Positions 1-10,150 of a DNA stretch of 64,000 nucleotides are shown here, piece after piece (within the stretch, counting starts at the first letter, position 1; each line of letters starts with the position of its first letter). This DNA comes from Cladocopium goreaui (Eukaryota > Sar > Dinophyceae > Suessiales > Symbiodiniaceae). The stretch covers positions 319,501-383,500 of the forward strand of contig CAMXCT020002669.1 of NCBI GenBank assembly GCA_947184155.2, in the 5' to 3' direction. The notes under the pieces are model-generated. The model was not told the DNA's origin. It made no database searches and was given only the letters and a program-made list of their open reading frames with translations. The translations under genes were made by a program, and so were the position numbers.

Positions 1-230
1 ACGTTTTGCACATTTTTTGTTGGGTCCAACTCTTGACACAAGAAATCACCGAGTATGACGAAGGGCTGATGGACCTTTGAAGTCAGTGGTGAGAGGTTAC
101 CATTGGTCCAAACTTTGACAAGGACAAAGAAACAAAGAAGTGCACCCTTAATCGCTCGCTTAATCCCACCCTGCATATGTCAAATACAACCGGAAAAATA
201 AATAGAGGGCATTTAATAGCAGGAGAAAGG

Positions 231-250
231 GGTTGCAACATGTTGCAACC
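231..250. repeat. 20-bp perfect palindrome
   Basis: A perfect inverted repeat GGTTGCAAC/ATGTTGCAACC reads the same on both strands. It spans the first ATG of the Lys/Glu-rich ORF, so it could be a hairpin or a dimeric protein site. A chance occurrence cannot be excluded. Confidence 0.6.
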
Positions 251-1000
251 ATGTTTCTCCACATTCCGCGGCTTGCCGTGCAGGACAAAGCCACAGAGAT
301 GGAAGTTGAAAAAGAGACGCTTGCAGCGGAGAAAGCGGAGGTTCAAGATGTGAATTCTGAAAACAACGAGCACAAACAGGAGAAAGATGATGTGACAGAA
401 AAGGAGGCTGGGAAGGAAAAGGAGAAGGATCAGAAAGAGAAGGAAAAGACAAAGGACAAGGAACATGCCAAGGAGAAGGAGGAAAAGGATAGTGAGAAGG
501 AGAAGGGAAAGGCAAAAGAGAAGGAGAAGGCGAAAGAGAAGGAAAAGGAGAAGGAGAAGGTGAAAGAGAAGGAAAAGGAGAAAGAGAAGGACAAAAAGGA
601 GAAGAAAAACAAGGAGTCGGAGAACGACAAGGAGAGGCTGAAAGAGAAGAAGGAGAAGGAGAAAGAGAAAGAGAAAGAAAAAGAGAAAGAGAGAGAGAAG
701 GAAAAAAAGGTCGAGAAGGAAGATGACAAGGATAGAGGTAAAGAGAAACGAAAAGAGAAGGAAAAGGACACTGGTTTGGTTGGTTCCAAGAGTGATTTGA
801 GCCCTGACACCTCCTTGCTATGCCGCCCCCAAAGGGTTTGTGAGCAACAACCTACAGGACAAAGAGAGATCCCGCTCGAGAGACCAAAAGGACAGATCCA
901 GGCGCGGAATTGTTTGCATCATTCCTTTTTCTGGTCCAACGACACTAGACAATTCGCAGCAACGGATATTTCAGTAGATTCCGTCCACTTTGCCTTCTGA
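233..1000 (+). CDS. Lys/Glu-rich low-complexity ORF
   Basis: An uninterrupted frame of 255 codons. Residues about 20-180 are almost entirely Lys, Glu and Asp in KEKEKEK-like runs, which would form a highly charged helix or coiled coil. The last 75 residues have ordinary composition (DTGLVGSKSDLSPDTSLL onwards). The DNA is a strong purine tract (GARAAG repeats, about 395-765), so the frame may stay open merely because the repeat lacks stops. No domain was recognised. The same purine module recurs in decayed form at 2.2-5.5 kb. It could be an exon of a larger KE-rich protein, a relic, or non-coding purine sequence. Confidence 0.3.
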   Translation: MQHVATMFLHIPRLAVQDKATEMEVEKETLAAEKAEVQDVNSENNEHKQEKDDVTEKEAGKEKEKDQKEKEKTKDKEHAKEKEEKDSEKEKGKAKEKEKAKEKEKEKEKVKEKEKEKEKDKKEKKNKESENDKERLKEKKEKEKEKEKEKEKEREKEKKVEKEDDKDRGKEKRKEKEKDTGLVGSKSDLSPDTSLLCRPQRVCEQQPTGQREIPLERPKGQIQARNCLHHSFFWSNDTRQFAATDISVDSVHFAF

Positions 1001-2190
1001 AAATCTATCCCTAAATATCCCAAAATTTGCGAATCAATGTTTCAGGGTGTCTCCCCTTCTTACACTCGGCTCTGAAAACCTAAACAGGGCCATCACCAGG
1101 GTATCGACTGCTTGTGGGTGGAAGTGCTCTGGCACTGAAAGTTGAAGTGTCTTATCACTGGCCTGTATTATACTATACTTGGATGTCATGACAAATTGCA
1201 AGTGGTAAATACATGGCTAGGGTCCCTCAGGGTGATCTTGGAACATGCCGCCACGGTCACCGGGGCCGCTTTCGCATCGGGGTGTGTCTCGAGGGCATGC
1301 TATTTCAAAGGTGAACATCATGATGAAGTAGTGACTAGTGGATTTGGGGTGCATCCCGTTTAATCTGATGATGGAGAAAGACATCTTCCACAGCTAGACG
1401 CTAGACTTGCATGATTGCATCCCAAATTTGCCCATCTTGCGACAGGAAAAGATCCAGATCCAGATCAAAAGGTCGGGAGAAGGATGCATCTCAGCCGAAA
1501 ATGGACTGGTCGCTGAAACTGCTGAAATCGTGACAACGGATTGGCCATGGGTCATTGTGGGATCAACTCCAAATTCAAGCGGCACATGGGGAAGAAGCCT
1601 TTGGCTACTCCGAATTCATTGGGATGGGGATGGTGGATACCCAAAAAATGGGTGGTTTGCCACGAAGAGGAAACATCGGAAACACTATGGCAATAGGGCA
1701 GACATGTTTGACTATCTTCTCTAGGGAGCCTAGGGAGTCTGAGATGGTTGATCAGCAATGTCTTGACCAGTATGCAGTCAAAAGACGGACGGAACCCCTT
1801 TCAAAGATATCTACTGTATATCTAAATCAATATCCATTTACATTTATAATATCACACATTCATATACATACATACCAACATACACATTAGATTGCCTTGC
1901 ATTGCGTTGTATCGCATCGCATGGTCAAGGAATCATGGGAACATCTTGCCGGCTAAGTGAATGTTCCTCATGCAAAACACAATTCCTTGCGCCAAATGAC
2001 AGGCCAAGCGCAAAGACAAGGACACTCCTGGGCGCTGCTTGAAAACCAAAGCAAGAACGACCACACTGGTAGCAGATTCAAGAGAGAACATAACGGGATT
2101 CTATATACAAGATTGGATAAAGCAAAAGTGGTTGCGTTTTGGTTCCATTTGCGCTGATGTCTGGCTTCGGTGGTGCGCCCGCTTTGCACC
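1001..2190. other. No supported gene
   Basis: Only short ORFs overlapping on both strands, without recognisable domains. AT content rises near 1,800-1,890, where CATACATA-type sequence appears. Confidence 0.6.
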
Positions 2191-2489
2191 AGCATTTCAG
2201 TTGTGCAGGAGAAAGAGAAGAGGCCTTGCGCATGCTGCACCGCCCGCTTACTATACACTTCAATTTGATGTACAACAAACCCTCTGTCAAACCTGTCAAT
2301 CTGATCCCGCAGAGGAAAAGAAGCGGTAGCTCGCGTTCCTCTCGAGCGAAGAAGAAAGATAAGGAGCAACTGCGTTTTTTTTTTCCCCCAACAGCAAAAC
2401 TTTGCTATGGGGTCTTTGGCCCAGATTAGCTCCGGTGCGATCCGGTGCAGCTTCAACACCAGGTTTTGGACAACGTTCCGGAGGGATCT

Positions 2490-2738
2490 GGTGCAGATAC
2501 CTCGTGAGGTTCCGGAGGGTTCCGGTGAAGATACCTGCTGAGGCTCCGGAGGGTTCTGTGCGGTTCCGGAGGTTCCGGTGCAGATACCTTGTGAGGTTCC
2601 GGAAGGTTCCGGTGCAGATACTTTGTGAGGTTCCGGAAGGTTCCGGTGCAGATACCTTGTGAGGTTCCGGAGGGTTCCGGTGCAGATACCTTGTGAGGTT
2701 CCGGAGGGTTCTGGTGCAGATGCTTTGTGAAATTCCAA
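2490..2738. repeat. 34-bp minisatellite
   Basis: Tandem units containing GGTTCCGGTGCAGATACC and TTGTGAGGTTCCGGA repeat with a 34-bp period, about seven units. The central four are nearly identical and both ends have degenerated. The period is not a multiple of three, so a shared coding role is unlikely. Confidence 0.85.
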
Positions 2739-2837
2739 AGGGTTCCGATGTTTTTTTTTTTTAATGGCATAAGCACTTTTTATGGCAAAAACGCAGAAGC
2801 TTTCAAGCTGTTGGGGGGTGGCACCTGAGTTTATTTT

Positions 2838-4470
2838 GAATCAGAGCTTTGGATTGTGTCAATAATGGTTTTTGTTTAAAAGCTTTGCATTCAGAAGACA
2901 TTCTTTCTGCCCAATTGGCATCGATGCAGGAGAAAGAGAAGAGGCGCATTATACGCACAGACAAATGCATCTGCAACTTTCCCATTGTTTCGGAATATCT
3001 CATCGTCAGATGCGAGTTTGTGGTTGGAATTTATCGGATGTTTGGGCTGCACTCAGATGGTGTAAGCATTCGCCCAGATGCCAAAATCACCAAAAGACTG
3101 CACACGCATACAGTAGTTATCGTCCATTTTGTATGGGAGTCGGAGGTATTTCTGGTAGGGTGAAAGATCACAGCTTTTGCATACTCGTCGTACTCTATAG
3201 TGTCAGCAAATTACCAAACTCAGAGCCTGTGACAATGTGACAAAGCTTTGGGCACACAAACTGGGCTGGGTGAGTTGTTAATCTGTCAGGAAGAGAAGCG
3301 GTAGCTCTCGTTCCTCTCGAGCAAAGAAGAAAGAGAAGGAGCAACTGCGTTTTCTTTGGAATCAGAGCTTTGGATTGTGTCAATAATGGTTTTTGTTTAA
3401 AAGCTTTGCATTCAGAAGACATTCTTTCTGCCCCATTGGCATCGATGCAGGAGAAAGAGAAGAGGCGCATTATACGCACAGACAAATGCATCTGCAACTT
3501 TCCCATTGTTTCGGAATATCTCATCGTCAGATGCGAGTTTGTGGTTGGAATTTATCGGATGTTTGGGCTGCACTCAGATGGTGTAAGCATTCGCCCAGAT
3601 GCCAAAATCACCAAAAGACTGCACACGCATACAGTAGTTATCGTCCATTTTGTATGGGAGTCGGAGGTATTTCTGGTAGGGTGAAAGATCACAGCTTTTG
3701 CATACTCGTCGTACTCTATAGTGTCAGCAAATTACCAAACTCAGAGCCTGTGACAATGTGACAAAGCTTTGGGCACACAAACTGGGCTGGGTGAGTTGTT
3801 AATCTGTCAGGAAGAGAAGCGGTAGCTCTCGTTCCTCTCGAGCAAAGAAGAAAGAGAAGGAGCAACTGCGTTTTCTTTGGAATCAGAGCTTTGGATTGTG
3901 TCAATAATGGTTTTTGTTTAAAAGCTTTGCATTCAGAAGACATTCTTTCTGCCCCATTGGCATCGATGCAGGAGAAAGAGAAGAGGCGCATTATACGCAC
4001 AGACAAATGCATCTGCAACTTTCCCATTGTTTCGGAATATCTCATCGTCAGATGCGAGTTTGTGGTTGGAATTTATCGGATGTTTGGGCTGCACTCAGAT
4101 GGTGTAAGCATTCGCCCAGATGCCAAAATCAGCAGTTATCGTTCATTTTGTATGGGAGTCGGAGGTATTCTGGTAGGGTGAAAGATCACAGCTTTTGCAT
4201 ACTCGTACTCTATAGTGTCAGCTAATTACCAAACTCAGAGACAATGTGACAAAGCTTTGGGCACACAAACTGGGCTGGGTGAGTTGTTAATCTGTCAGGA
4301 AGAGAAGCGGTAGCTCTCGTTCCTCTCGAGCAAAGAAGAAAGAGAAGGAGCATTTTTTTGTTTTAATCAGAGCTTTGAATCCTTTCAACAATTGAACTTT
4401 GTATTGAGAAGATGTTCTTTCTGCACAATTTGCATCGATGCAGGAGAAAGAGAAGAGGCGCACCGGCTGG
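2838..4470. repeat. 521-bp tandem repeat, three copies plus a partial fourth
   Basis: Units start near 2838, 3359 and 3880 (spacing exactly 521). The first two differ by about one base, which means a recent duplication or an assembly effect. The third unit lacks about 26 bp near 4130 and has further small deletions. A diverged partial copy runs about 4366-4470. Each unit holds two copies of the purine module and only short ORFs with no recognisable domain, so they are not called as genes. Confidence 0.9.
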
Positions 4471-5065
4471 CAGGTTGAGATTGATGCATGTTGATGAGGC
4501 TGAAGAGGAACGCACTCCCCAAGTCAGCTTGTGAAAATGAGAAACTGATCATAGAATTCACAAATCAAACATTCTTTTTAGGACAATGCAATTTTGGATT
4601 GGATTCAGACGAGCACATGGATGTCAAGGAAGAGAAGCGAGAGCTCTCGTTCCTCAGCAAAAAAGAAAGACAAGGACCAAACCACATTCAGTTCATTTTT
4701 GCATGGGTGAAATTTGGACACCGCCAAATTCGGATGGTTTACTACAACAAAAAAGTTAATGACCAAAATCATCCAAAATCATTTAGAACCAATTTTCCAC
4801 TTCGTGAAATGCACAGTGTTTGCTGATGACTGCTGTGCAGCCAAAGTGACTTGGCCTGAAAACTAGATTTGAGATGTTTGTATTTGTTGGCCTACTCTTC
4901 GCTAGCTTATCGACGGAACGGCCTCGAAGTACATGCAGGAGAGGGGAAGAGCAAAGGAAAAAGAGAAAGAGAAAAGGACTGCACTAAGGGTTTGCATACT
5001 CCTGTTGCGGCGGCGTCAGAAACACAATGCTTCCATTCAAAAAAATGCAAACAATGCTAAAGGTA

Positions 5066-5135
5066 TGTGTATACAGTATATATATATATATACATAATTA
5101 TATACATATTATAGTATAATTATAGTATATTAACT
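5066..5135. repeat. TA-rich microsatellite
   Basis: A run of TATATATA with ACATA and TAGTATA interruptions. Non-coding. Confidence 0.8.
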
Positions 5136-5139
5136 CTCC

Positions 5140-6740
5140 CAGCTTGGCTCATTTTTTCTCCTCCAATTGGACTCAGCTCAGGAGAAAAAGTAGCATCTCT
5201 GAAGCTCCATCGAAGAAGGAGCAGGGATGCATCCGGGATGCGAGCTTGGGAATTTTGAGAAGTCACCTTCCAAATCCTTCCAAAGGTTTGATGGGAGCAG
5301 ATGGACCTGATGCTTTCAGAGCTTTCTCTATTTCCATTTTGCGCTTATTTATTTTGTTTGACTTTGGACCATTGTCCCCATCAGCATTGCAGGAAGTACA
5401 CAGTCCATTCCGGCTCACTCCATCTGCGCAGGAAAAGAAGAACAAGAGGAGGTCCAGCTGCAAGTCCAGTGTGAGAAATATTCGAATGAATCTATCCATC
5501 AAACGATCCGACTGAGAAACAACTGCATGAATCTGAAAGTGAAATAGCACTTTTGGAGCCTGCCAACCAAAGCCACATGCCCGCAAACGCCATGCCCATA
5601 CACAAAGATTGTTTTTTTTTTTCTGTGTTTTTTGTTTTTCCTCTGCAATAGGCAGTACTGCCATCCAGGGGGTTTGACCGCAAGCAAGAAAGGTTGGATG
5701 TCATCCCAATTTGTGTATCTAGCTGTAGGTTTCATGTTTCTATATGTTTCTCTTTTTCACTCTAGGATGATTATGATTATATTTGTATTAATCTACCACA
5801 TATAAATACAAATATAATCATAATTGGATTATGATTATGATTATGATTATAATACAGGTTTAATCTACCAAATATTGGATTATGATGATTATGATTATGA
5901 TTCCCATGTTTTTTCGGGGGCTTCAACCTACCAAGTATGGATCCAGCGCCACTGTTACCCCGAAGATTTTGCGCTCTGTTACCATCCAGGAGGAGCTCGT
6001 CGTGAGCGCGGCCGGAAAAAAAAAACATCGGCTGCGGAGGCTTCAAGCAGCCATTGGGAAGGATGAGGGTTGATGGTGGTCGATGATGGTTGATGATGGT
6101 TGATGGCGGTTGATGATGGTTGATGTGTGAACTTTCACTTGGGGATGTATGAACAAACATGCTGACTTTGACCAATGAACGTTGGTTGATGTCAAAACTG
6201 GTGTTTGTCGTCCGTCCCTGCACATTGCATGTGTTGATGACTCCGGTTCACCAAAGCTTCTGGGATGCAGTCAAACTAGCAAACAGGAAATGATGCCGCG
6301 AAGTTGTGGCCAGCTTTGGCTCAAGCAGCGAGCCTTGATGATGCTGGAGAGTTCCACATAACTCCGAAAGCCGCATGTGACACGTGGAGGTTTCCTAAAA
6401 TGGGGGTACCCCCAAATCACCCAAGTCATTGGACAGTTTTAGTATTGAAACCTTGGGGATCAATTTTAAGAACTCCCCTGTCTGAGTCTTCGTTGGTAAC
6501 CTCTGTTGAGCGAACAGGTCGCTCCAAAGATGCGACCCAAAATCGCCCCCAAAAATGGAACCACAATGGAACCATAATGGAACCATTCCTAAAGCTGACC
6601 TGACATTTTGACCCATCCTTTACATCGTTCCCTTGTGAAAAGCTGCCTGGTGGCATGAGTTAGCGAAGAAGAGCGTGGCCCTCATGTCATGTTTCGAAGG
6701 CGACAAGAGGAGCTGGGAGACCCAGCGATGGGTCTATCCA
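5140..6740. other. No supported gene; several simple repeats
   Basis: Short ORFs only. GATTAT repeats lie at about 5765-5905 and GATGGTTGAT repeats at about 6065-6125. An introner-like dispersed repeat lies at about 6386-6470 (see separate entry). Confidence 0.6.
6386..6480 (-). repeat. Introner-like dispersed repeat, copy 1
   Basis: It holds GGAGGTTTCCTAAAATGGGG, GTACCCCCAAATCA and TTTTAGTATTGAAACC. The same sequence in reverse orientation is seen at 61,185-61,260, and a related copy at 28,883-28,965. Confidence 0.55.
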
Positions 6741-6754
6741 TTACATGTATGTCA

Positions 6755-6965
6755 GAATATATATATACACATAATTATATATATAATTATGTACATACAA
6801 ATTATAGCATTACAGTTAATTACATGTGCATGTATTTGTATATATATATATACATACTCTGTATATATGTATATGTGGACGTACCTATCAGTGTATAGTG
6901 GTTCTACATACCTTCACCACGAGTGAGACAAATCAGTATATATATAAATACATACACATATAGCC
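6755..6965. repeat. TA-rich microsatellite block
   Basis: Repeated ATATATAC/ATATGTAT stretches with interruptions. No coding signal. Confidence 0.75.
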
Positions 6966-7179
6966 CATCTGTATGTTCTAGTTGCAGACTATTTGTGGGT
7001 TACAAAGAAATAATTCACACATTACATGTTTGATGTTTCGGCGCCACATGGGGGTCTGCGCAGATTGGGTCAACTTGTGAGCCTAGACCATGTACCCATC
7101 AAAGTAAAGGAATGTAAGGGACATATTTCTGCCACGAAAGGACTAACAAAACTTTGGCATAATTCCAATAATAACAGTA

Positions 7180-7488
7180 GATATGATATGTATATATATA
7201 TATATTACATATATATTATATATATATGTATATCATATATATCTCTATATATTATATGATATTAAATTATATATATATATATTATGAATTATATATTATA
7301 TATTATATATTATACATTAAATATTATATATTATTTATTATATATTGTATATTATATATCATATATCATATATCATACATATATAAATATATTATATTGT
7401 ATATTATACATATATATATACAAATATTATACATAAATATGTATATATATATATATACATACATAAATACATACATACATACATACAT

Positions 7489-7524
<36 letters not shown>

Positions 7525-8855
7525 ACAGACAGACAGACAGACAGACAGACACACATACATACACACATACATACACACGTACGTACATACGTACATACGT
7601 ACATATGTACATGCATACATACACAGACATACACAGACATACACATACATATACACATACATATACACATACATATACACATACATATACACATACATTT
7701 ACACATACATAGAAATACATACACATACATACATACACATACATACACATACAGACATACACATACATAGGCATACATAGACATACATAGACATACATAG
7801 ATATACATAGACATACATACACATACATAGACATACATACACATACATAGAAATACATAGACATGCATAGACATACATAGACATACATAGACCTACATAG
7901 ACATACATAAACATACAAAGACATACATAGACATACATAGACATACATATACATACATAGACATACATAGACATACATAGACATACATAGACATACACAG
8001 ACATACATAGACATACAAAGACATACATAGACATACATATACATACATATACATACATACTCAATAACATACTATACATGGCCTACCACATACCTAGACA
8101 TAGCGTATCATACTATACAGAATACTAGACAATACACAACCTACATAAAGTACATACACAGACATACATAGACATACAAAGACATACATAGACATACATA
8201 TACATACATATACATACATATACATACATACACATACATAGACATACATATACATACATATACATACATAGACATACACAGACATACATAGACATACAAA
8301 GACATACATAGACATACATATACATACATATACATACATATACATACATACACATACATATACATACATATACATACATATACATACATACACATACATA
8401 GACATACATATACATACATATACATACATATACATACATATACATACATATACATACATATACATACATATACATACATATACACACATATACATACATA
8501 TACATATACACATACACATAGACATATACATATACACATATATACACACATACACACATACACGCAGACACACATACATACAGACATACAGACATACAGA
8601 CATACAGACATACAGACATACAGACATACAGACAGACATACAGACAGACATACAGACAGACACACACACACATATATATACATATTTATACACATACACA
8701 TAGATATAATATAGACATAGACATAGACATAGACATACACATAGACATAGACATCCACATCCACATCCACATTCACATCCACATTCACATCAACATCCAC
8801 ATCCACATCTCCATCCATCCATCCATCCATCCATCCATCCATCCATCCATATCTG
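7180..8855. repeat. Compound microsatellite array
   Basis: Successive blocks of different simple repeats: (TA)n to about 7480; ATAC to 7490; GGCA about eight times at 7491-7523; GACA about seven times; ACGTAC/ACATAC; a long decanucleotide ACATACATAG/ACATACATAT at about 7620-8510; ACAGACAT near 8580-8660; ACATAG and CCACAT hexamers at 8700-8805; and CCAT at 8805-8850. Six-frame reading gives long Tyr/Val/Met/Cys-only ORFs, an artefact of the repeat. A non-repetitive gap lies at 8060-8140. Confidence 0.95.
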
Positions 8856-8869
8856 TTGTATTTGTACTT

Positions 8870-9340
8870 GTCCCAGGTTGCGAGGTCCGCCCGGCGAGGG
8901 CGAGGAGGAGACTGAGTCGCTCCTGGCCAAGGTGCTGGGTGGAAGTTGTGGACACTTTTGGACAGACAAGTTCTGATTGTATGATGAACAAACGAATCTA
9001 ACGAATCTAACTTTAGTTTTTGTTTGGAAAAAATAGTACGTTTTGATATTTTTGATCCGTTGATAAGTTGCTCACCTATAGATTTACTGATCCGAGGGTT
9101 CATGATTTTTCGATATATAAACTATTCAGTAAAGAAGTTATAACTTCACTGATCCAATTCTTGGAACAGGGATGACAATTTTGCCAAAAATTCACCACAA
9201 TTCGGATGGCACACATATAGAAGAACCTTTGCGCCGGCAGGAGCAAGCGGAAGATGCCAAGGCACCATATTCCAAGGCCGAAGAAGTGCTGCTGTTTTCC
9301 AAGCTGGTGGTGGGGCCTCATGGTACATCAGGGATCTATA
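8870..9340. other. No supported gene
   Basis: Unique-looking sequence between the microsatellite and the retroelement flank. A 97-codon ORF from 9172 runs into the element's left repeat and has no recognisable domain. Confidence 0.5.
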
Positions 9341-9349
9341 GGGATGTCA

Positions 9350-9402
9350 CAATTTACTCTCCGGCAATCAAACATGGCTGGCTAATCCACCATTTACGTA
9401 CA
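9350..9402. repeat. Left half of an inverted-repeat (MITE-like) element split by the retrotransposon
   Basis: Contains CCGGCAATCAAACATGGCTG followed by GCTAATCCACCATTTAC. The right flank of the retrotransposon (about 15,590-15,670) holds the inverse counterpart, TTTTCCAGCCAGCCAC then ATTTGATTCC. The uninterrupted relative at 46,020-46,115 shows the same two parts. Confidence 0.5.
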
Positions 9403-9468
9403 TGTCCTTTCGCCCCCGGGGATAAACATGAATTCACGATTTCTTTTAATGTAGCTCTGGCTTAAGGG
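9403..9468 (+). repeat. Split direct repeat A1
   Basis: 66 bp starting TGTCCTTTCGCCCCCGGGG and ending CTGGCTTAAGGG. It matches A2 at 15,198-15,263 except for one base (TTAATG versus TTGATG). It marks the left end of the element. Confidence 0.9.
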
Positions 9469-9515
9469 ATTTGGATGTGGGGACACGCAGACAGTTGTCC
9501 CTGCTCCGTCTGTAA

Positions 9516-10145
9516 GAGCCTCCCTCGCATTTTCCACCTGATTGCGAGCGGGCTTCTTCAACTACGAGTTCTTCCAGCTCCCGGGTTCCTGGAGGTACCG
9601 GTCTTTTTGACGAAGAAGACCGGCTGCGGCGCATCTGGAAGAAACACCCAGGCGCCCTCACAGCGGGGGCCATCAGAGAGGCCCGTCAAGGGCTCATGAC
9701 TCAGGCTGGAACGCTTTGGAACATCAGTGAGGCTGAGTTACCGCCCCTCTTCACGCAATATTGCAGACAGCAAGTCGTTGCGCCGTTGCCGGTAAGTCCA
9801 GCCCTGACTCAGGAACTTCTTACGCTGGCGCAGTGCTTGGGCCACTTGCTGATGGGCAAGATTGCGGCTGGCGCTGACATCCTTTGTCAAAGGATCAAAT
9901 GCGTTGAAAGCCTTGCAAGGGGCTACCATTGGAGCGTGGGACGGCAACTGGAGTTGATCCATAGTGAGCAGAACTCCATCGCTGAAGGTTCCGAAGCTTT
10001 GAGTGCAGCAAGACGCGCAAAGGAAGAGGAGAAGTTGAGGTCTCTGGTCAGCAAAGGAGGAGCTGGAAAGAGTGGCAGCAACTATGAAGGTGGAAAAGGT
10101 CGCAAAGGAAAAGATAAGTATACGCCAAAGGGATCCAAAGGGTAG
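9516..10145 (+). CDS. Gag-like ORF of the YR retrotransposon
   Basis: The frame is open from 9516; the first ATG is at 9696, giving 149 residues. The frame upstream of that ATG also looks coding (LFDEEDRLRRIWKKHPGAL), so the true start may lie upstream through splicing or a non-AUG start. The last 45 residues are a basic Lys/Gly tail (GGKGRKGKDKYTPKGSKG), suiting an RNA-binding nucleocapsid; no CCHC knuckle is present. The frame ends at 10,145 and overlaps the open part of the polymerase frame (from 10,118), so a -1 shift could join them. Assignment rests on position and tail, not on a recognised domain. Confidence 0.6.
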   Translation, partial: EPPSHFPPDCERASSTTSSSSSRVPGGTGLFDEEDRLRRIWKKHPGALTAGAIREARQGLMTQAGTLWNISEAELPPLFTQYCRQQVVAPLPVSPALTQELLTLAQCLGHLLMGKIAAGADILCQRIKCVESLARGYHWSVGRQLELIHSEQNSIAEGSEALSAARRAKEEEKLRSLVSKGGAGKSGSNYEGGKGRKGKDKYTPKGSKG

Positions 10146-10150
10146 ATCCG

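Larger units (their letters stand above)
2200..5450 (+). repeat. Recurrent YAG-GARAARGARAAG purine module
   Basis: A short motif of the form (C/T)AG followed by GAGAAAGAGAAGAGG or a close variant recurs near 2206, 2311, 2928, 3289, 3449, 3810, 3970, 4296, 4440, 4627, 4937, 5177 and 5427. A second conserved part (CGGTAGCTCTCGTTCCTCTCGAG) follows the copies at 2311, 3289, 3810, 4296 and, degenerated, 4627. The CAG before the purines resembles a splice acceptor. The module may be decayed copies of a purine-rich exon related to the Lys/Glu ORF at 233-1000. Confidence 0.5.

Noticed and set aside
430-810. Minus-strand Ser/Phe-rich ORF
   Set aside because: Antisense of the GAA-rich tract; low complexity shadow.
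2849-4225. Repeated ORFs of 96-122 codons in the 521-bp units on both strands
   Set aside because: Identical because the DNA is duplicated. Both strands and two frames are open together, and there are no domains.
7366-8699. Long ORFs on both strands (up to 320 codons) of Tyr, Val, Met, Cys
   Set aside because: Direct translation of microsatellite DNA lacking stop codons; no complexity.
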